Source: Owenia fusiformis (Eukaryota > Annelida > Polychaeta > Sabellida > Oweniidae). From it: a stretch of DNA of 64,000 nucleotides. The stretch lies in the NCBI GenBank assembly GCA_903813345.2, contig CAIIXF020000003.1, forward strand, positions 242,730-306,729. Reading direction: 5' to 3'. Positions 9,881-21,539 of the stretch are shown here, one piece after another (the stretch's first letter is position 1; every line of letters starts with the position of its first letter). Below the pieces are notes generated by a model. That model did no database searches, had not been told where the DNA came from, and saw only the letters and a program-made list of their open reading frames with translations. The position numbers were made by a program, and so were the translations under genes.

Positions 9881-12800
9881 TATCCTTGTGTGTTGGCTCA
9901 AATGGGTGTTGAGCAAAGTGACAATTTGCTATTGTATCTATTGATTCCAGAAAAAATTATATCTGACATAAAACTTTTTTAATAATTTTTTTTAGATGAT
10001 GCTAATTTGTTATCTACATAACATTTGGCTCAAAAGTTCTCCAACAGGCGATATCTTCTTTGATAGGGAAATGTGTGATTTGGTTCTTTACATGTGTTAT
10101 TGTTATGATCAACACAATATTAGGACAGTGTCTTTTTAAAAGGGGATACTGGCACCAGTATTGGCATTATGAATCTGGATTTTTAAATGACTTGTGTTAT
10201 CTCCACTCTAGGTCTTCAGCTTCAATTTCAGCTAAAATATTTTCATGAAACAACCTGACATTTTTTCCAATTTTCCTTTGCCACGTTGGGCTATTTTTGA
10301 CACCTCAACCTGTTTCATTACAGAGTAAACATGTTTTACTAATCAATTTGATTGCTCATGTGGAATTCTTTTGGTATTGAAGCAATATTCTAGGCTAATG
10401 CATTTACTTCAGGACAAACACTCATAGAGGTGATAAAATAATTAGGACTTGAAGACAGGGAAGATGCAAACTCTTTGTCTGAAATGTTGTCCTGATTTCT
10501 GTCCTGATTTTCCCGATCTGTTCTTTCAATGTGTGATACATCAATTTCTTGCTTAACCTCTCAAAATGAAAATGTAGTTCATATCTTTATAAAGTGGAAA
10601 ACAATATTTTTTCATGTAATTTTTTTTCCATAGCGACCCCCCTCTCGAATTTTTAGAGTACTTTTTGCAATTTATTTTGCGTCTCCGTTATTTTTTAGCT
10701 TGAGCCACAGATATAAACTTTTTGGTTTAAAAACCAAGGTGATTTGGAGTAGAGGGTCAACGTTATGATAATTGGAACTTGATGCCAAAAAATATAAGTT
10801 CATAAAATATTTACTGTTTACTATACTTTATTTCTAATGCTCTAGAAAATACCAAAATATGATTATTGCTCTGTTTAATAGAAAATAATTTAGCATATTG
10901 AATATTCTTTCCAACATGCTTTATTTCACAAAAATCGAGCCACCATTGGCCATGTTATGAAGTTTTAAAGGTAAAAAGATTCAATCGCCAAGTAGTCGCG
11001 AAACACATTCTGTTCATGAATTTGAGAGAATTTTTGTCAAAAGCTACTACATGAATTCCTTTGAATTATTTTCATATTTTCTTCTATTTTATGGCAGATT
11101 TTAATTCTGTGTGTATATTTCTACCAAAATCTTTGATTTGTACATGTATACCTTTATTCAAATTCTAAAGATTTTTAAGTTTTCTAAAAAAAGCTCGGGC
11201 TAATTGTGAATCCCCAATTGACACAATGTTAAACATCCTTTAAACGTTTATTTACTCTTGAAGGGGTAACAATTTTAATGTGAAATCACAATCCATAACA
11301 TCAAATAATTAGATTCCAATGGTGTCTTAAGTTGATCCAAATGGAATTATTTTTTATATCTAGAAATTGAGTGACTCTTGCTATGGGGTGCCATGTATTC
11401 TAGCCCTATCAACACCCATGATACCATCTTTTTTTCCATTCATATGGAAAATGGTCAATTATGATGATTCCTTTTTTCCAAATTTTAGATATAATCTTTT
11501 TATTCTCCCTACCCCAAATTTTTGATACGTAGAAGAAAAACAGCTTAACAAATCGACTGAAATCTTTTAACAAACCTTTCTAATATTACATTTTACTAAT
11601 CTCCAATATGAATAAAATCCCAATCACACAATTTGTGGTTGACAGACATATCAAATAAATGTTGTAAAGAATTTACCAAACCCCTATAGATATTATATGT
11701 ATCATGCATGATAGTAACGTTACAAAGTAGTATGTCAGTGTTACGTTAAACACCAGTGTGAATGTTAAAGACAAAAACAAGTTTAACTTGAAATTGCTGA
11801 CTATTCAATGTCACGTTACATTGATTTGAATGGGATTTCACAATACCTGCTATATTTGAAAGTCTCTAACTTCAGTTCTAGATAAGCATTTTCAATGTTA
11901 TGAATTTTATCTGAAAGATAATAAAAGCATTTTTGGCACCTACAATTTATTGTGAAAGGAAATTGGTAAATTATCACAAAGTGTCCAAAATATACACATT
12001 GACGTTAACGTTGACCTATTTTGACATGTTTAAAAAAATATCTGAAGAGGTAATTGACTAAGGTGTACAACAATACCAACAATAATAAAATCAGACAAGT
12101 AATAACAATCGCAGAGGGGGGGGGGGGTCTGTCCAAATGACCCCCTCTTGTCACTAAGTGTTACAGGAAAGTTTCCACAAATTAGGGTCAAAAGAGGTTA
12201 ACCATGTCTCAAACATTGAAATTACAGGTGTGGAAAGGGCTGAATTCCTGAAGAACATTTCAGAGAAAACATGTTGGTGGGGTATTTGCACATTCTCTGT
12301 CTCAAAGTCTAAAATGTTTATCATCTTTACAAGCACTTGCCCTGGAGTAAATGCATTGGCCTAACATATGCATTATGCACTTCTTCAAATCCTCAGAAAA
12401 TGGCTAAAATCAAACATATGACTGTCTGAAATATGTCGCGATACCACATTTTGATAACAATGAAAAAGCTTGTATGCAATTACAAATAACGGCTGTCGAC
12501 TGCCGTTATAACCTACTTTTTGCTCATTTAAATATAAATGGAATATAGTCGCAAGTATTATTCATATTTAGATATACATAAAATAGTAGGATAACCCAGT
12601 AGTCGACAGCTGAAAGTTGCATTCAAGAATACAAGGTAATGCTATACCATAAGCCAGGGTGGTTTTTAGGACATGACATCTGCTTTAAAGAGAGGGTGTC
12701 GAAAATCAATAATTATTCCATAATAACATGTTTCCCCCTGGAAAATAACAGGGAATAAAATTGATATTCAAAAATCCCGTGTCAGAACTATTCCAAGTAA

Positions 12801-13296
12801 TTTCTAATTTCTTAAAATCTTATATGATAAATTGTATCATTTTATGTCACAATCATTGGGTGATGACATACAAAAATTAAAAAATAAATAAGCTTTAGAA
12901 AACTATTATAGAATAAACAGGTTATTGATGGGCGTGATGGAATATGATTTTTTCCTAAAGAAAATATGATTTTGGCCTCGGAATAAAATTCTTATTTCAT
13001 CCCTCCCATTAAATAACCTCTTTATATAGCAACTCAATTCTACAAAAATCATCAGCTGAATTCAAGATGTCATCATGTGCCGTAGTTGTAATGTTGAACA
13101 TCATTGTAGAAGTATGTTTATAGTTCTATTTTGATTTAGCCTTTTTATTATACAAAGTATGCAAAATTAAGATTAGACTTGTTTGGTAGGATTTGCTACT
13201 TCTTGCAATTTTCTGTTTTTCCGAATTGAGGTTATGAGAAATAAGTAAGAGCCAATCACGACTAACAAATTCAGACATGACTAATGAAATAAATAC
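9881..13296. other. Long AT-rich region with little coding signal
   Basis: Mostly stop-dense sequence. A minus-strand frame at about 10400-10565 (EIDVSHIERTDRENQDRNQ ... then SMSVCPEVNALA) looks protein-like and may be more of the Helitron relic, but no motif is certain. Its end, AAATGCATTAGCCTA-like, is echoed in inverted orientation near 12338-12362. A G-run sits at 12116-12127. The rest holds nothing recognisable. Confidence 0.4.
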
Positions 13297-13579
13297 CTTC
13301 TGATAAGACATCTTTAGGGATAATGGCCAGTGCCACATCTTCATCAGCAACCAATTGCTCTGCAGTGCCACATAGGTATTCATATGAGTTTATGAGAAAT
13401 TTTAGATCATTTAATGAAGAGGTGAGAATAGAAAAATGCAGTGGTTCAACTTCTTCAACTTCCTCCAAAATGTCATAACAAGAAAATAATTGAAATAGAG
13501 AAACAAAACTATTTGAAACAATCTCTATGATATTTTGAAATTCATTCATATTGCATTGGTAACTGTAAGTAATCTGCAC
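13297..13579 (-). CDS. Possible exon, unrecognised protein
   Basis: The minus-strand frame includes SILTSSLNDLKFLINSYEY and ADEDVALAIIPKDVLSE, with balanced, protein-like composition. It ends in a splice donor (AGAAG then GTATTT at 13296-13295). The acceptor is not clear; candidates lie near 13600. The repeated EEVEEVEP stretch follows YDILEE. No family is assigned. It is isolated between AT-rich stretches. Confidence 0.25.
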
Positions 13580-13808
13580 AGTGTGTATTCAATTGTACTG
13601 CTTCTAAAAGGTAAAGAATCCTATACTACCTATTGAATGAAAATAAACTCTTCCAATAGTGATAGGACCTTAGTGCACCCAGGACCTTAGGTTGGCATGC
13701 CAAAATGTAAAATCTCTATTGCGACATGAAACTGTACAGTGTGCACATTTGAGTCTTTGAAGTTTACACTTAAACAAGATATTACTGTTATCAGAAACTT
13801 CATGTTTC

Positions 13809-14084
13809 TCATTGAAGTTCAGCACCAGCATCAGTAGCATCGAAGTTGACAGAAACTTCCACGGGAGTTATGTAGTCAGTTCCGGCAATAAACTCCTTCT
13901 CCCTGTGTCTCAGTATAATGTATTCGTCATCAAAGTCTCCTCTACATCCAGGACATATTTTTGCCATACACTTTTCCTTTAAAACAAACACCCAATCTTT
14001 CTTGAAGGTGGACAATGTCCATGGTGTTCCCCTTCTAAACTTGTTTAGTAATAAAGTAATAAAAATACAGCATCCTTTCCACAT
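13809..14084 (-). CDS. Possible exon with CxxC knuckle
   Basis: The minus frame ends with CMAKICPGCRGDFDDEYIIL followed by RHREKEF and an acidic tail, then stops at 13809. The CPGC knuckle followed by a basic strand resembles short zinc-ribbon segments in multicopy invertebrate proteins, but this is a weak resemblance. The first half (before residue 35) is probably not coding. It lies 230 bp upstream, in minus-strand direction, of the possible exon at 13297-13579; the two could belong to one gene. Confidence 0.2.
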   Translation of the reverse strand: MWKGCCIFITLLLNKFRRGTPWTLSTFKKDWVFVLKEKCMAKICPGCRGDFDDEYIILRHREKEFIAGTDYITPVEVSVNFDATDAGAELQ

Positions 14085-14089
14085 AAAAT

Positions 14090-16155
14090 ACTTTTAGCAA
14101 CATCAGTATTAAAAAAAAGTTTGCCTCCTCTCCTTGATATAATATTTTAGCACAGTTATTCTTAAGATATCTGAGAGGCTCTAGTTAGGCTAAGGGAGAG
14201 AAGTGAACATCTTTCTTGTTGGTTGTTCATCCATCCATTTCATTTCTTCAGCTTTAAAGATATATCATCTCTAAATGAAGATGAATATTGGCTCTGCTTC
14301 AAAATTGTCTGATGTTGGAGGCAACTTTTAGTGGTGACAATATAATCCATAACTGTCCTTCACACTACGATGAATAATACAGGGATTTGAATGTTCAAAT
14401 GATTGCCTCTGCTTCAAAACTGTCTGGAGTGCTATATTGTTGATGATATAAGTTTCAGCTGACATGGCTCTGTGAGTGTAGTGATTCCTTTGTTGGTCTC
14501 CCAACTGGTCATCTGTCAGGATTTGTCTGTCTGGCCATACGCCTTGACATTACAACATGCAAATCTGATTTTAGTCTTTTCCTGGAAATAAAGGAAAATA
14601 TACACATTATGTTCTTTTACTAATTTTTTTTGTTTTCCCTCAGGTTTGGGCTCAATAATCAGGACATCATATGTCTTCCTCCACACATGTCTTTTTGCTC
14701 TCCTTGACTACTCTTGCCTTCCTACATTCCCTCTCATGAATTTGGTTACTATATTTGGGTCAGTACAATTTGCCAAACAGAATGCACTAAGGAAAGTATT
14801 TGAAGCTATCTTTGTAATACATTCTAGTGTGTCCATTTTCCTTGATAAATTTAAAGCAATGTGGCCGAGAATGTCCATTTACATCTTCAAGGTGTGGCAA
14901 GATCCATCACATCATATATATTATCAATCTGTAACATAAAAATGTTTTTAAAGAAAAACCTTTTAGAGAGGCTTTTTTGGTACAACTAAAAAGTCATAGT
15001 ATTTTCTATTTCTTGAATAATGTAAACTATTATAGAATATTATCTCATGCCTTATTCCTTAAATAATTTATAAATAGATGTGTGATTGAACCTCAAAGCA
15101 AAGATTTGTTTATTTACAATGTAATTCACAGGATATTTGTCACTTTTTAAATAACCTAGTATAGTGAAATAATCAATAATATCTTGGAGGAAATGGTGCA
15201 ATAGGATTTTTTATTGAAATTCTGTTCTATATCATGCTTCTGAGTATTTTCTTGTCAAAGCATGTCTGTGTATGTTTTGTTTTGTTGTAGGCCTAAGTTT
15301 GTCAAAATGTTGATCTTGATTGATAATAAATGGTAATACTTTATGAAGTTGAAGACGAAGAACTGCTCAACATCCCTGGACCTCTTCATTGTGTGTAGGG
15401 AGTTCACCCACATGCACTTCTATCTATGGAAAAGAAAATATATACTGTATATTGTTGGCTAGACTAAATATATATCACTCCACCTAGAAATTAGAAAATA
15501 TGATGGAATATTTGTGATTTTCTTGAGAAAGTTATTTCAAAAATAAAGGGTGGCATTTTTTGGGTCACCTTGTAATTACCAAACTGAAATTTTCACATAA
15601 ATATCTAAGAACGAGTGCCAAAGGGAAAGGACTAAAAGTTGTAATGGAACTAATCCCCCTTTCCACCCATCATTCAAGAAACAATATCACAATCCAAGAC
15701 CAGAACACCAAGGGACATTTCATTTATACTGAAGTCATGACAATACATGTTGAAGAAAAAATGCGTAAAATATGGAATGTATCAAGGAAGCCCTGCTCGC
15801 CAGAAAATGGCGTAACAACAATACATACATAATACAGAGTTTTCGCAAAAAAGTGAAGTACATGTATCAAAGGGTATTGTCTTAACTAAAATCAAACTTA
15901 AATCAATGTTTATAATCTGTACCCAATGAAGCATAATTATTCCTGATATAGATAAGCTCCTTCATCAACTAGGTACTGTCAATGCAATGTCCTTTGCTTG
16001 TGTACATTATCCGCATTATAAAATGCCAGCTGATATATCCTATTCTAAACAAAATAATAAATATGTTTAAAACTTTATTATATACAATATATACATATTA
16101 TACAGGTACACATTCAAAATTTGTACGGCAGAATAAATCAGAATTAAGTCCATAT
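14090..16155. other. Intergenic DNA downstream of the kinase pseudogene
   Basis: No supported gene. The phrase CTCTGCTTCAAAA occurs twice (near 14293 and 14407) in similar contexts. The segment 15223-15364 is a copy of sequence at 21349-21492 and is listed separately. A 90-codon plus frame at 15560-15832 has no recognisable motif. Confidence 0.5.
15223..15364 (+). repeat. Direct repeat, copy 1 (partner 21349-21492)
   Basis: Almost identical to 21349-21492 over about 140 bp, from TCTGTTCTATATCATGC to GTTGAAGA. Both copies lie on the 3' side of a minus-strand kinase pseudogene: 790 bp away here, about 50 bp away at the second locus. It therefore looks like a 3'-flank or UTR relic duplicated with the kinase family. 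Confidence 0.85.
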
Positions 16156-17354
16156 TCACACCAACTGAACTCTGCACCAAGTGAGGGGTGGTCGCTTGTT
16201 TCTATCCTGCTGCATGCACATTCGGTACACTTCCTTGAGCTTGTCATTGACAATTCCCCTTGCCTTGGTGACCTCTCGTGGGAAATATCCCAAGGAATAA
16301 ACATTGCTTGTGGTTGAGGTTGCAAGCTCGCCTTCCCGATAATACAGTAGTTGTCAGTCTTGATGTCGTTGTGCAGTAGTCCCATGTAATGAACATATTC
16401 CACCGAGTGAATGAGGCATAATATATGTGATATGAAGTTGATGGGGTGTTCTTCTTTAGATGCTAAGGCTGTTTTCATAGTTGTTGGTGATGGGAAGATG
16501 GCTGATGTTATGAGATGTGTTATGATCACAGGCCTATCCTTGTAAGGTCAAACCCATTGAGCTGCTGGATTCTGCGATTTTGCCCCAGGGTGATCAAAGA
16601 ACGTAGTTCTTGATGAGCTGTGGCGAGTCCTCTCTTGAATTCCTTGAGAGCGTAAACACATGCAGCTGGATCCAGTGATGCAGATGACTTGTACACCGTC
16701 CCAAAGCTCCCCTCTCCCAGGATGGACTCCTTGTTGTAGTCCGCCGCTTTCACCTTGAACTGCGACGCCGCCATCCAGCTCGTCCTATTGTAGGTGGAAC
16801 TTGCGTCTAGGAAGCGCCCCATGGCCTGGTAGGATTCGTTCCTCTCTATGCGCAGGCTTACATTCGTATATGTAAGGTGCTGAATGGAACTTTTTGTCGC
16901 TTGCTCTCCCGCTGCAGCTTTGCAATTTTGTCTTCTAAATATTTGACGTGTTCTGCTTTCGAGTCTTCTGTGACATCTGTGAGCCTTGGGTCCGTGTGTG
17001 TCGCCTCCTCCGGGTGCTGTGGTGTTGCTTCTTGACTACACTGCTGAGTAGGTGACGGAATCTTGAGCTTCATGTTAGTGATGAATCGCCTCGTATCCTT
17101 GCTGACTGATGAGTTGTTGCTGTTGGTTGTCTTCACGTGGGGTAGACGGATTTCAGCAACCTGCCGAAATTCACTGCGTTAAGTGTACCCACGACTTCTT
17201 CATTTGGGTATTTCTTGGAGACTGCATCTATGCACATCTCGTGAAGATCTTGTTTGAACAGCTTATTCGGCGGTTCCCCATGCTCTAGCTTTCCTAGTAG
17301 ATATGTCTTGGTCTCCTCTCTGATGTTGACTTGCTGTTGTGTTCTGCGTGGCAT
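16156..17354 (-). pseudogene. Winged-helix (RFX-like) / protein kinase pseudogene, intronless
   Basis: ATG at 17352-17354 opens a 73-codon frame with LNAVNFGRLLKSVYP, similar to the recognition-helix part of RFX-type winged-helix domains (N-A-x-x-FG-K/R-L-I/L). A second frame (about 16858-17136) continues it and ends in a charged helix (KYLEDKIAKLQRES). A third (16526-16822 and upstream) has the kinase glycine loop ILGEGSFGTVYK, the lysine strand ALKEFK and a helix-C glutamate. A fourth has the catalytic loop LHNDIKTDN (16350-16376). A fifth has VYSLGYFPREV and QQDRNKRPPLTW and ends in TGA at 16156-16158. The parts are in domain order but need frameshifts near 17134, 16865, 16535 and 16330. 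The DFG/activation segment appears to be missing between NYCII and the last part. It is therefore a decayed kinase gene. The absence of introns and the nearby promoter suggest an intronless or retro-type family. The winged-helix assignment is an inference from motif shape. Confidence 0.7.
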
Positions 17355-17401
17355 AGCTGTGTTGGTGGGTTATAAAAACTGATTTGATTGTCCACACACG
17401 T

Positions 17402-17480
17402 CCCTTATATACTGGCCACTTGTTTGTGACATGTTTGTTTTTTCGTTGATCTTAATTCAAAGGATTATCATTGACGTCAC
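17402..17480 (-). promoter_or_regulatory. TATA box and CRE upstream of the kinase pseudogene
   Basis: On the minus strand TATATAAG lies at 17404-17411, about 50 bp before the ATG at 17354. A full palindromic cAMP-response element, TGACGTCA, lies at 17472-17479, about 61 bp further upstream. Spacing and orientation suit a pol II core promoter driving the winged-helix/kinase gene, with CREB/ATF-type input. The sites are intact although the gene is broken. Confidence 0.5.
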
Positions 17481-18012
17481 AGTAAAAAAGGATCCAGAAC
17501 TGAATGGATAAGATAATTAATTATACCAATGAATGTCATTTTGCTTTCTTTATTGATTTTGGATTGATAGGCTTCATCAAATCAATATTGGACAATTTCC
17601 AGAAATGTTACATACAAAACTTACTTCTTCAAGGATATTCAATATGCTACGGGGAAAATGGTTTTTAATTCAAGTAGATGATGGGGAATAAGTTTGTTAT
17701 AGTAAATGCACAGAATTTTAGTCTACAACCTACCGCTGAGTAAGACACGCTTATACCGCCAATCCATCATTTACATTCCTAATATTAATACATGTAAAAA
17801 TACAGGAGTTTCCTAAGTTAGCAGATATACTCTTAGGCAAATTATTATGGTCCAGTTATATCGCAAATATTTTAATAACAAATATGTTAACAAAAATATT
17901 AACCATGATTTATCAATTGGCATCAATACTCCAGTGGATGAACATCTTGTCAACTTATATGTTATAACTATTGTATGTAAGACAGTATTAATTGCACCAT
18001 TGATCATGTTGA
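17481..18012. other. Intergenic DNA between promoter and ParB-like gene
   Basis: Stop-dense AT-rich sequence. The small overlapping frames at 17813-18149 lie mostly over the last exon of the ParB-like gene or over non-coding sequence. Nothing else was recognised. Confidence 0.4.
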
Positions 18013-19836
18013 TTATACAAAATCAGAATCAGATTCTGAGAAAGAATACACAAAAGAGGCCATCTTGTTCACTTTCTTGTCACGTTTCCTCCTCTTTTGG
18101 CTTGAAGAATTGGATGATGCTGGAAAAAAAGAACCAAATACTGACTTAAAATTTTAAGAATAAAATAATATATATATTTGAAAACATATTAAAGGTGCAA
18201 CAAGGCCTGTAGAGATAAAATAGAAAATGTTTTATTTTTCTGAGCCAGAAAGCTTCAAAAAGAGGAAATACACATTATACACTCCCATATTGTGATGTCA
18301 TATAGTTTGAAAAATAGAATCTGTGGACAGCGATCCACAATCATGATTTTTATCTCTGTCTTATAGAATCCATATATAGAGAACAAAAGTTTTCTGATTT
18401 TATACTGTAAATTACTTGTTGTAAGTTTCAATAATCCTAAAAGTGATTACAAAGATGAAGGTACTTACTTGAAAAGTTAGTTGCAGATGATTTTGTGCAA
18501 TGTTGTGGTCATTAGCAATCCTCTTAGCTTCTTCAACTGTGAGGTTTTCATAGATCATGCAGTCAATTTTTCTGAAAAATTTACATATATTACAAAATGA
18601 TACCCATAATGGTGTTTAAGCTGTGGCTTACAATGAAATAATTTTTCAAGAAAATTTAACCATTTCACCTACATCTGTTTAGACTTTACAGTGTTGTCCA
18701 TGAAATGTTCACAATTTTGTCCTATCATTATTCCTTACTCCAAAATATGGGACACCTGATATATTCAGGATTTGATCATCCAATGACAATTATGTACATG
18801 AAACTGTTTACTTGCATCTTTCTTCTGTCCTCTAACTTTAGCAGTACATAACAGCATGAGCACTCATTTTTGACAATATTTATTCATTATTATCTTTAAG
18901 CTATCTTGACATACAAGGTGTGCTAAAAATCACCTCCTAGCCAGTAGTCCTGATAATTTTTTGCTTTTTATATGGTTTGAAATTGTTGTATTAACAGAGA
19001 ATTATCTTTAGAATAATATATTATTAATTGTGTTTTTGATAAAAAGCAAAAACCTATCAGAACTATTGGCTAGGGGGGGGGGGGGCTGTTTTTTGGCCCT
19101 CCCTGTACATGTACTTTAAGATAAAAACTATACACTTACTTTAATCCCTTAAGACAATCATTTTCTGGCCACTCTTGTAGTAATTCCTGGCAAGCTGCCA
19201 CAATGTGATTACCCCCCAGAGTGAAGAAGCAATCGTCCTTTTTCATTACAGAGATTGTGGTTATAACCTGGGGGACGTGAAGTAACCTTTCTTTTAACAC
19301 CTACAATAAGCAATGAGTTTCTCTATGTGTAATAATAAACAAGAAGTACAGTAGGTTATTCATCAACTGCAATATATTGTTATTATACAAAATATATTTC
19401 AAGAAAATACAGACTCAATATTATGGGTAATACAGATAGTAAAGGGGAATACAAATGTTTTTAGGTATCAAATATAGTAAACAGTAAGACAAACATTAAA
19501 TGTCACTTCAGAAAGTAAAGGGCAACATTCATTTCGAAGGGTAAGACCGCCCTGTCATCGAAGGATGGTAGTATCCGCAAATTAAATATAAAAAAATCAC
19601 TTTATTATGTTTAAAATCGTAAAAATGGTTGCCATGCAATACTGGGCTTTTTCTTAAAAATAACGGACGGATGGACAGAGGCATCCCCCAATTCGTTCAA
19701 TTGGATGCTTTGGATAATAATGCTGCAAAGTGTTTAAATGTAATTTCAGACCAACCTGAAAACTGAAATAGCTTTACTGCTGCGGAGTGCTGGTATTCCT
19801 GCAGTGCCACCCTCTGTTGTCTAATCTCCTCCTTTT
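18013..19836 (-). CDS. ParB/sulfiredoxin-like (GGNH) domain gene, four visible exons
   Basis: Minus-strand exons, in order of transcription. 19756-19836 (acceptor ATTCCAG, donor GTTGGT; EEIRQQRVALQEYQHSAAV). About 19140-19300 (donor GTAAGTG; DDCFFTLGGNHIVAACQELL). 18469-18571 (acceptor TTTTTCAG, donor GTAAGTA; IDCMIYENLTVEEAKRIAND then HNIAQNHLQLTF). 18013-18119 (acceptor TTTTTTCCAG; basic QKRRKRDKK then an acidic end to TAA). The GGNH...A..EL core and the LTxEEAxxIAxxHN helix match a ParB-like family that is multicopy in cnidarians, molluscs and amphioxus; its ancestral fold binds nucleotide or DNA. Exons 2 and 3 join cleanly (2-nt phase). The 1-2 and 3-4 junctions need a non-obvious acceptor or an unseen exon, so the model is incomplete and the gene may be damaged. 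The N-terminus is not found. A USP-like exon lies further upstream on the same strand, with no proof of linkage. Confidence 0.55.
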
Positions 19837-19868
19837 CTGGAATGAAAAAGATTGGTTATTCAAGAATA

Positions 19869-20488
19869 CAGGGTGTCCCGAAAGTATGGAGCCCCCTTAG
19901 GCAGACATACAACAATGTCCCCATAGTATGTATCATATATCATTTTAAAGCTTTCCAAAGTTACATTGATTTGCCAAGTATCATGCCTCAACCCACAAAC
20001 GGGAAAAAGTTACATAGATTTCAAAATGTACTGTTTTACCAAAATTAAAGTTTAGTTTTACACAAAATTAATAGTCGCCGCGTCTCCCTTGGCCATGTTA
20101 ACAGTAGCAATTCTTTCCAGATTTGACCTTAAATACACTGCAAATAGGGGTATGGCATTTAATAATCCTAATAAAACCTTTTTAAGGCATTTTAGAAGAG
20201 TTTCCTTGGAGTATCTTTTTACAACTCAATATCCATCCTCTTTTTGATGATACCACCCATATTTTTGGTCACATTCAGGTTAGCAGTGTTTCAAGGATAC
20301 TGATTTTAACTTTTTGGCCAAGCACTAAGTTTTGAAATGCCTGTAACTCTTTCCCATTTGTAAATTGAACAATGATACTTGGCAAATCAATGTAACTTTG
20401 GATGAGTTTTAAAATGATATATGACACATACTATGGGGACATTGGTGTATGTCTGCCTAGGGGGGCCCTATACTTTCGGGACACCCTG
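19869..20488. mobile_element. 620-bp Tc1/mariner-type MITE
   Basis: Terminal inverted repeats start CAGGGTGTCCCGAAAGTAT (19869) and end with the complement at 20488, each flanked by a TA dinucleotide (19867-19868, 20489-20490). The arms extend inward for about 60 bp (CTTAGGCAGACATACA...). There is no transposase ORF. TA target duplication and the CAGGGTGTCCC terminus are typical of Tc1/mariner-derived MITEs. Confidence 0.85.
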
Positions 20489-21003
20489 TATAATTTTATT
20501 TCGGAAAATTAGCATTCTAGTCCCTCATCCATTCATCAATATCATACCATCGAGGGTACATTTATTTGTTTTTATGGTGGGGTCGAGTTGACTAAGGCTT
20601 GAGATGCCCAAGGGTCGAGATAACTTGGGGTCGACTTGACTTGGGTCGACTTGACTTGGGTCGACCTGACTAAGGGTTGAGTTGACTTGGGTTTAGTTGA
20701 TTTGGGGTTGAGTTGACCAATTACCCCCACAAAGATGGGGGGGTTGGGGCTTATTATTTATGATAAAACATGTCACAATCTAAGACATACCCCTATTTGC
20801 AGTGTATTTAAGGTCAAATCTGGAAAGAATTGCTACTGTTAACATGGCCAAGGGAGACGCGGCGACTATTAATTTTGTGTAAAACTAAACTTTAATTTTG
20901 GTAAAACAGTACATTTTGAAATCTATGTAACTTTTTCCCGTTTGTGGGTTGAGGCATGATACTTGGCAAATCAATGTAACTTTGGAAAGCTTTAAAATGA
21001 TAA
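19935..21003. repeat. Nearly perfect 220-bp inverted repeat overlapping the MITE
   Basis: 19935-20155 and 20783-21003 are inverted copies with no difference that I could find, separated by about 625 bp. The left arm lies inside the MITE, with the distinctive stretch GTCGCCGCGTCTCCCTTGG. The right arm is therefore a partial second MITE copy in opposite orientation. It matches better than the first MITE's own internal arms, so this arrangement is young. Confidence 0.9.
20579..20724 (+). repeat. Degenerate 15-17-bp tandem repeat
   Basis: About eight imperfect copies of GGGTCGACTTGACTT or GGGTTGAGTTGACTT sit in the loop of the large inverted repeat. GTCGAC (SalI-type palindrome) recurs. Confidence 0.7.
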
Positions 21004-21077
21004 TGGTCTATAAAAGAATAATGTGTTAGAAAAATATTGACAAAGAAGATAATAAACAACATTAAATAACATTTTAC

Positions 21078-21213
21078 CTTGTTACATGTGAAGCACTTCA
21101 AATGTCTTACAAGCTGCATTGGATTCACCCCAAGGTCAGCTAGCAAAACCAACAAAAACTCCTGAACGTCATGCTGTTGATTTTCCATGAACAGATCTTT
21201 GTACAGCTCCTTC
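21078..21213 (-). CDS. Exon resembling a ubiquitin-specific protease (USP, C19)
   Basis: The minus-strand exon reads ELYKDLFMENQQHDVQEFLL ... then HLKCFTCNK and ends at donor GTAAAA (21077-21076). NQQHDVQEFLLVLL matches the USP QQDAxEFLxxLL motif that follows the catalytic Cys box, with Asp replaced by His-Asp order. The acceptor is a weak AG near 21214. The catalytic Cys and His boxes are not in this exon. Immediately downstream is the right arm of the inverted repeat, so the neighbouring intron was invaded by a MITE fragment. The role would be deubiquitination if it is part of an intact gene; this cannot be shown here. Confidence 0.5.
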
Positions 21214-21348
21214 AAACGAATGAATAATAGATCATTTCAATATCACTCCTTCACTCCTTACCACAACATTTGATTTTGGCTACTTCAGTGTATTGGCTAT
21301 ATAAAAACACTCCTTACCACAACATTTGATTGGTCTATGACCATGAAA

Positions 21349-21492
21349 AATTCTGTTCTATATCATGCTTCTGAGTATTTTCTTGTCAAAGCATGTCTGT
21401 GTATGTTTTGTTTTGTTGTAGGCCTAAGTTTGTCAAAATGTTGATCTTGATTGATAATAAATGGTAATACTTTATGAAGTTGAAGATGAAGA
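21349..21492 (+). repeat. Direct repeat, copy 2 (partner 15223-15364)
   Basis: About 140 bp almost identical to 15223-15364. It sits just 3' of the second kinase pseudogene in minus-strand terms. See copy 1 for interpretation. Confidence 0.85.
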
Positions 21493-21539
21493 ACTGCCAT
21501 TGGAAATTTGAGGGGTAATACTAGGGGTGTTCTTGAAAG

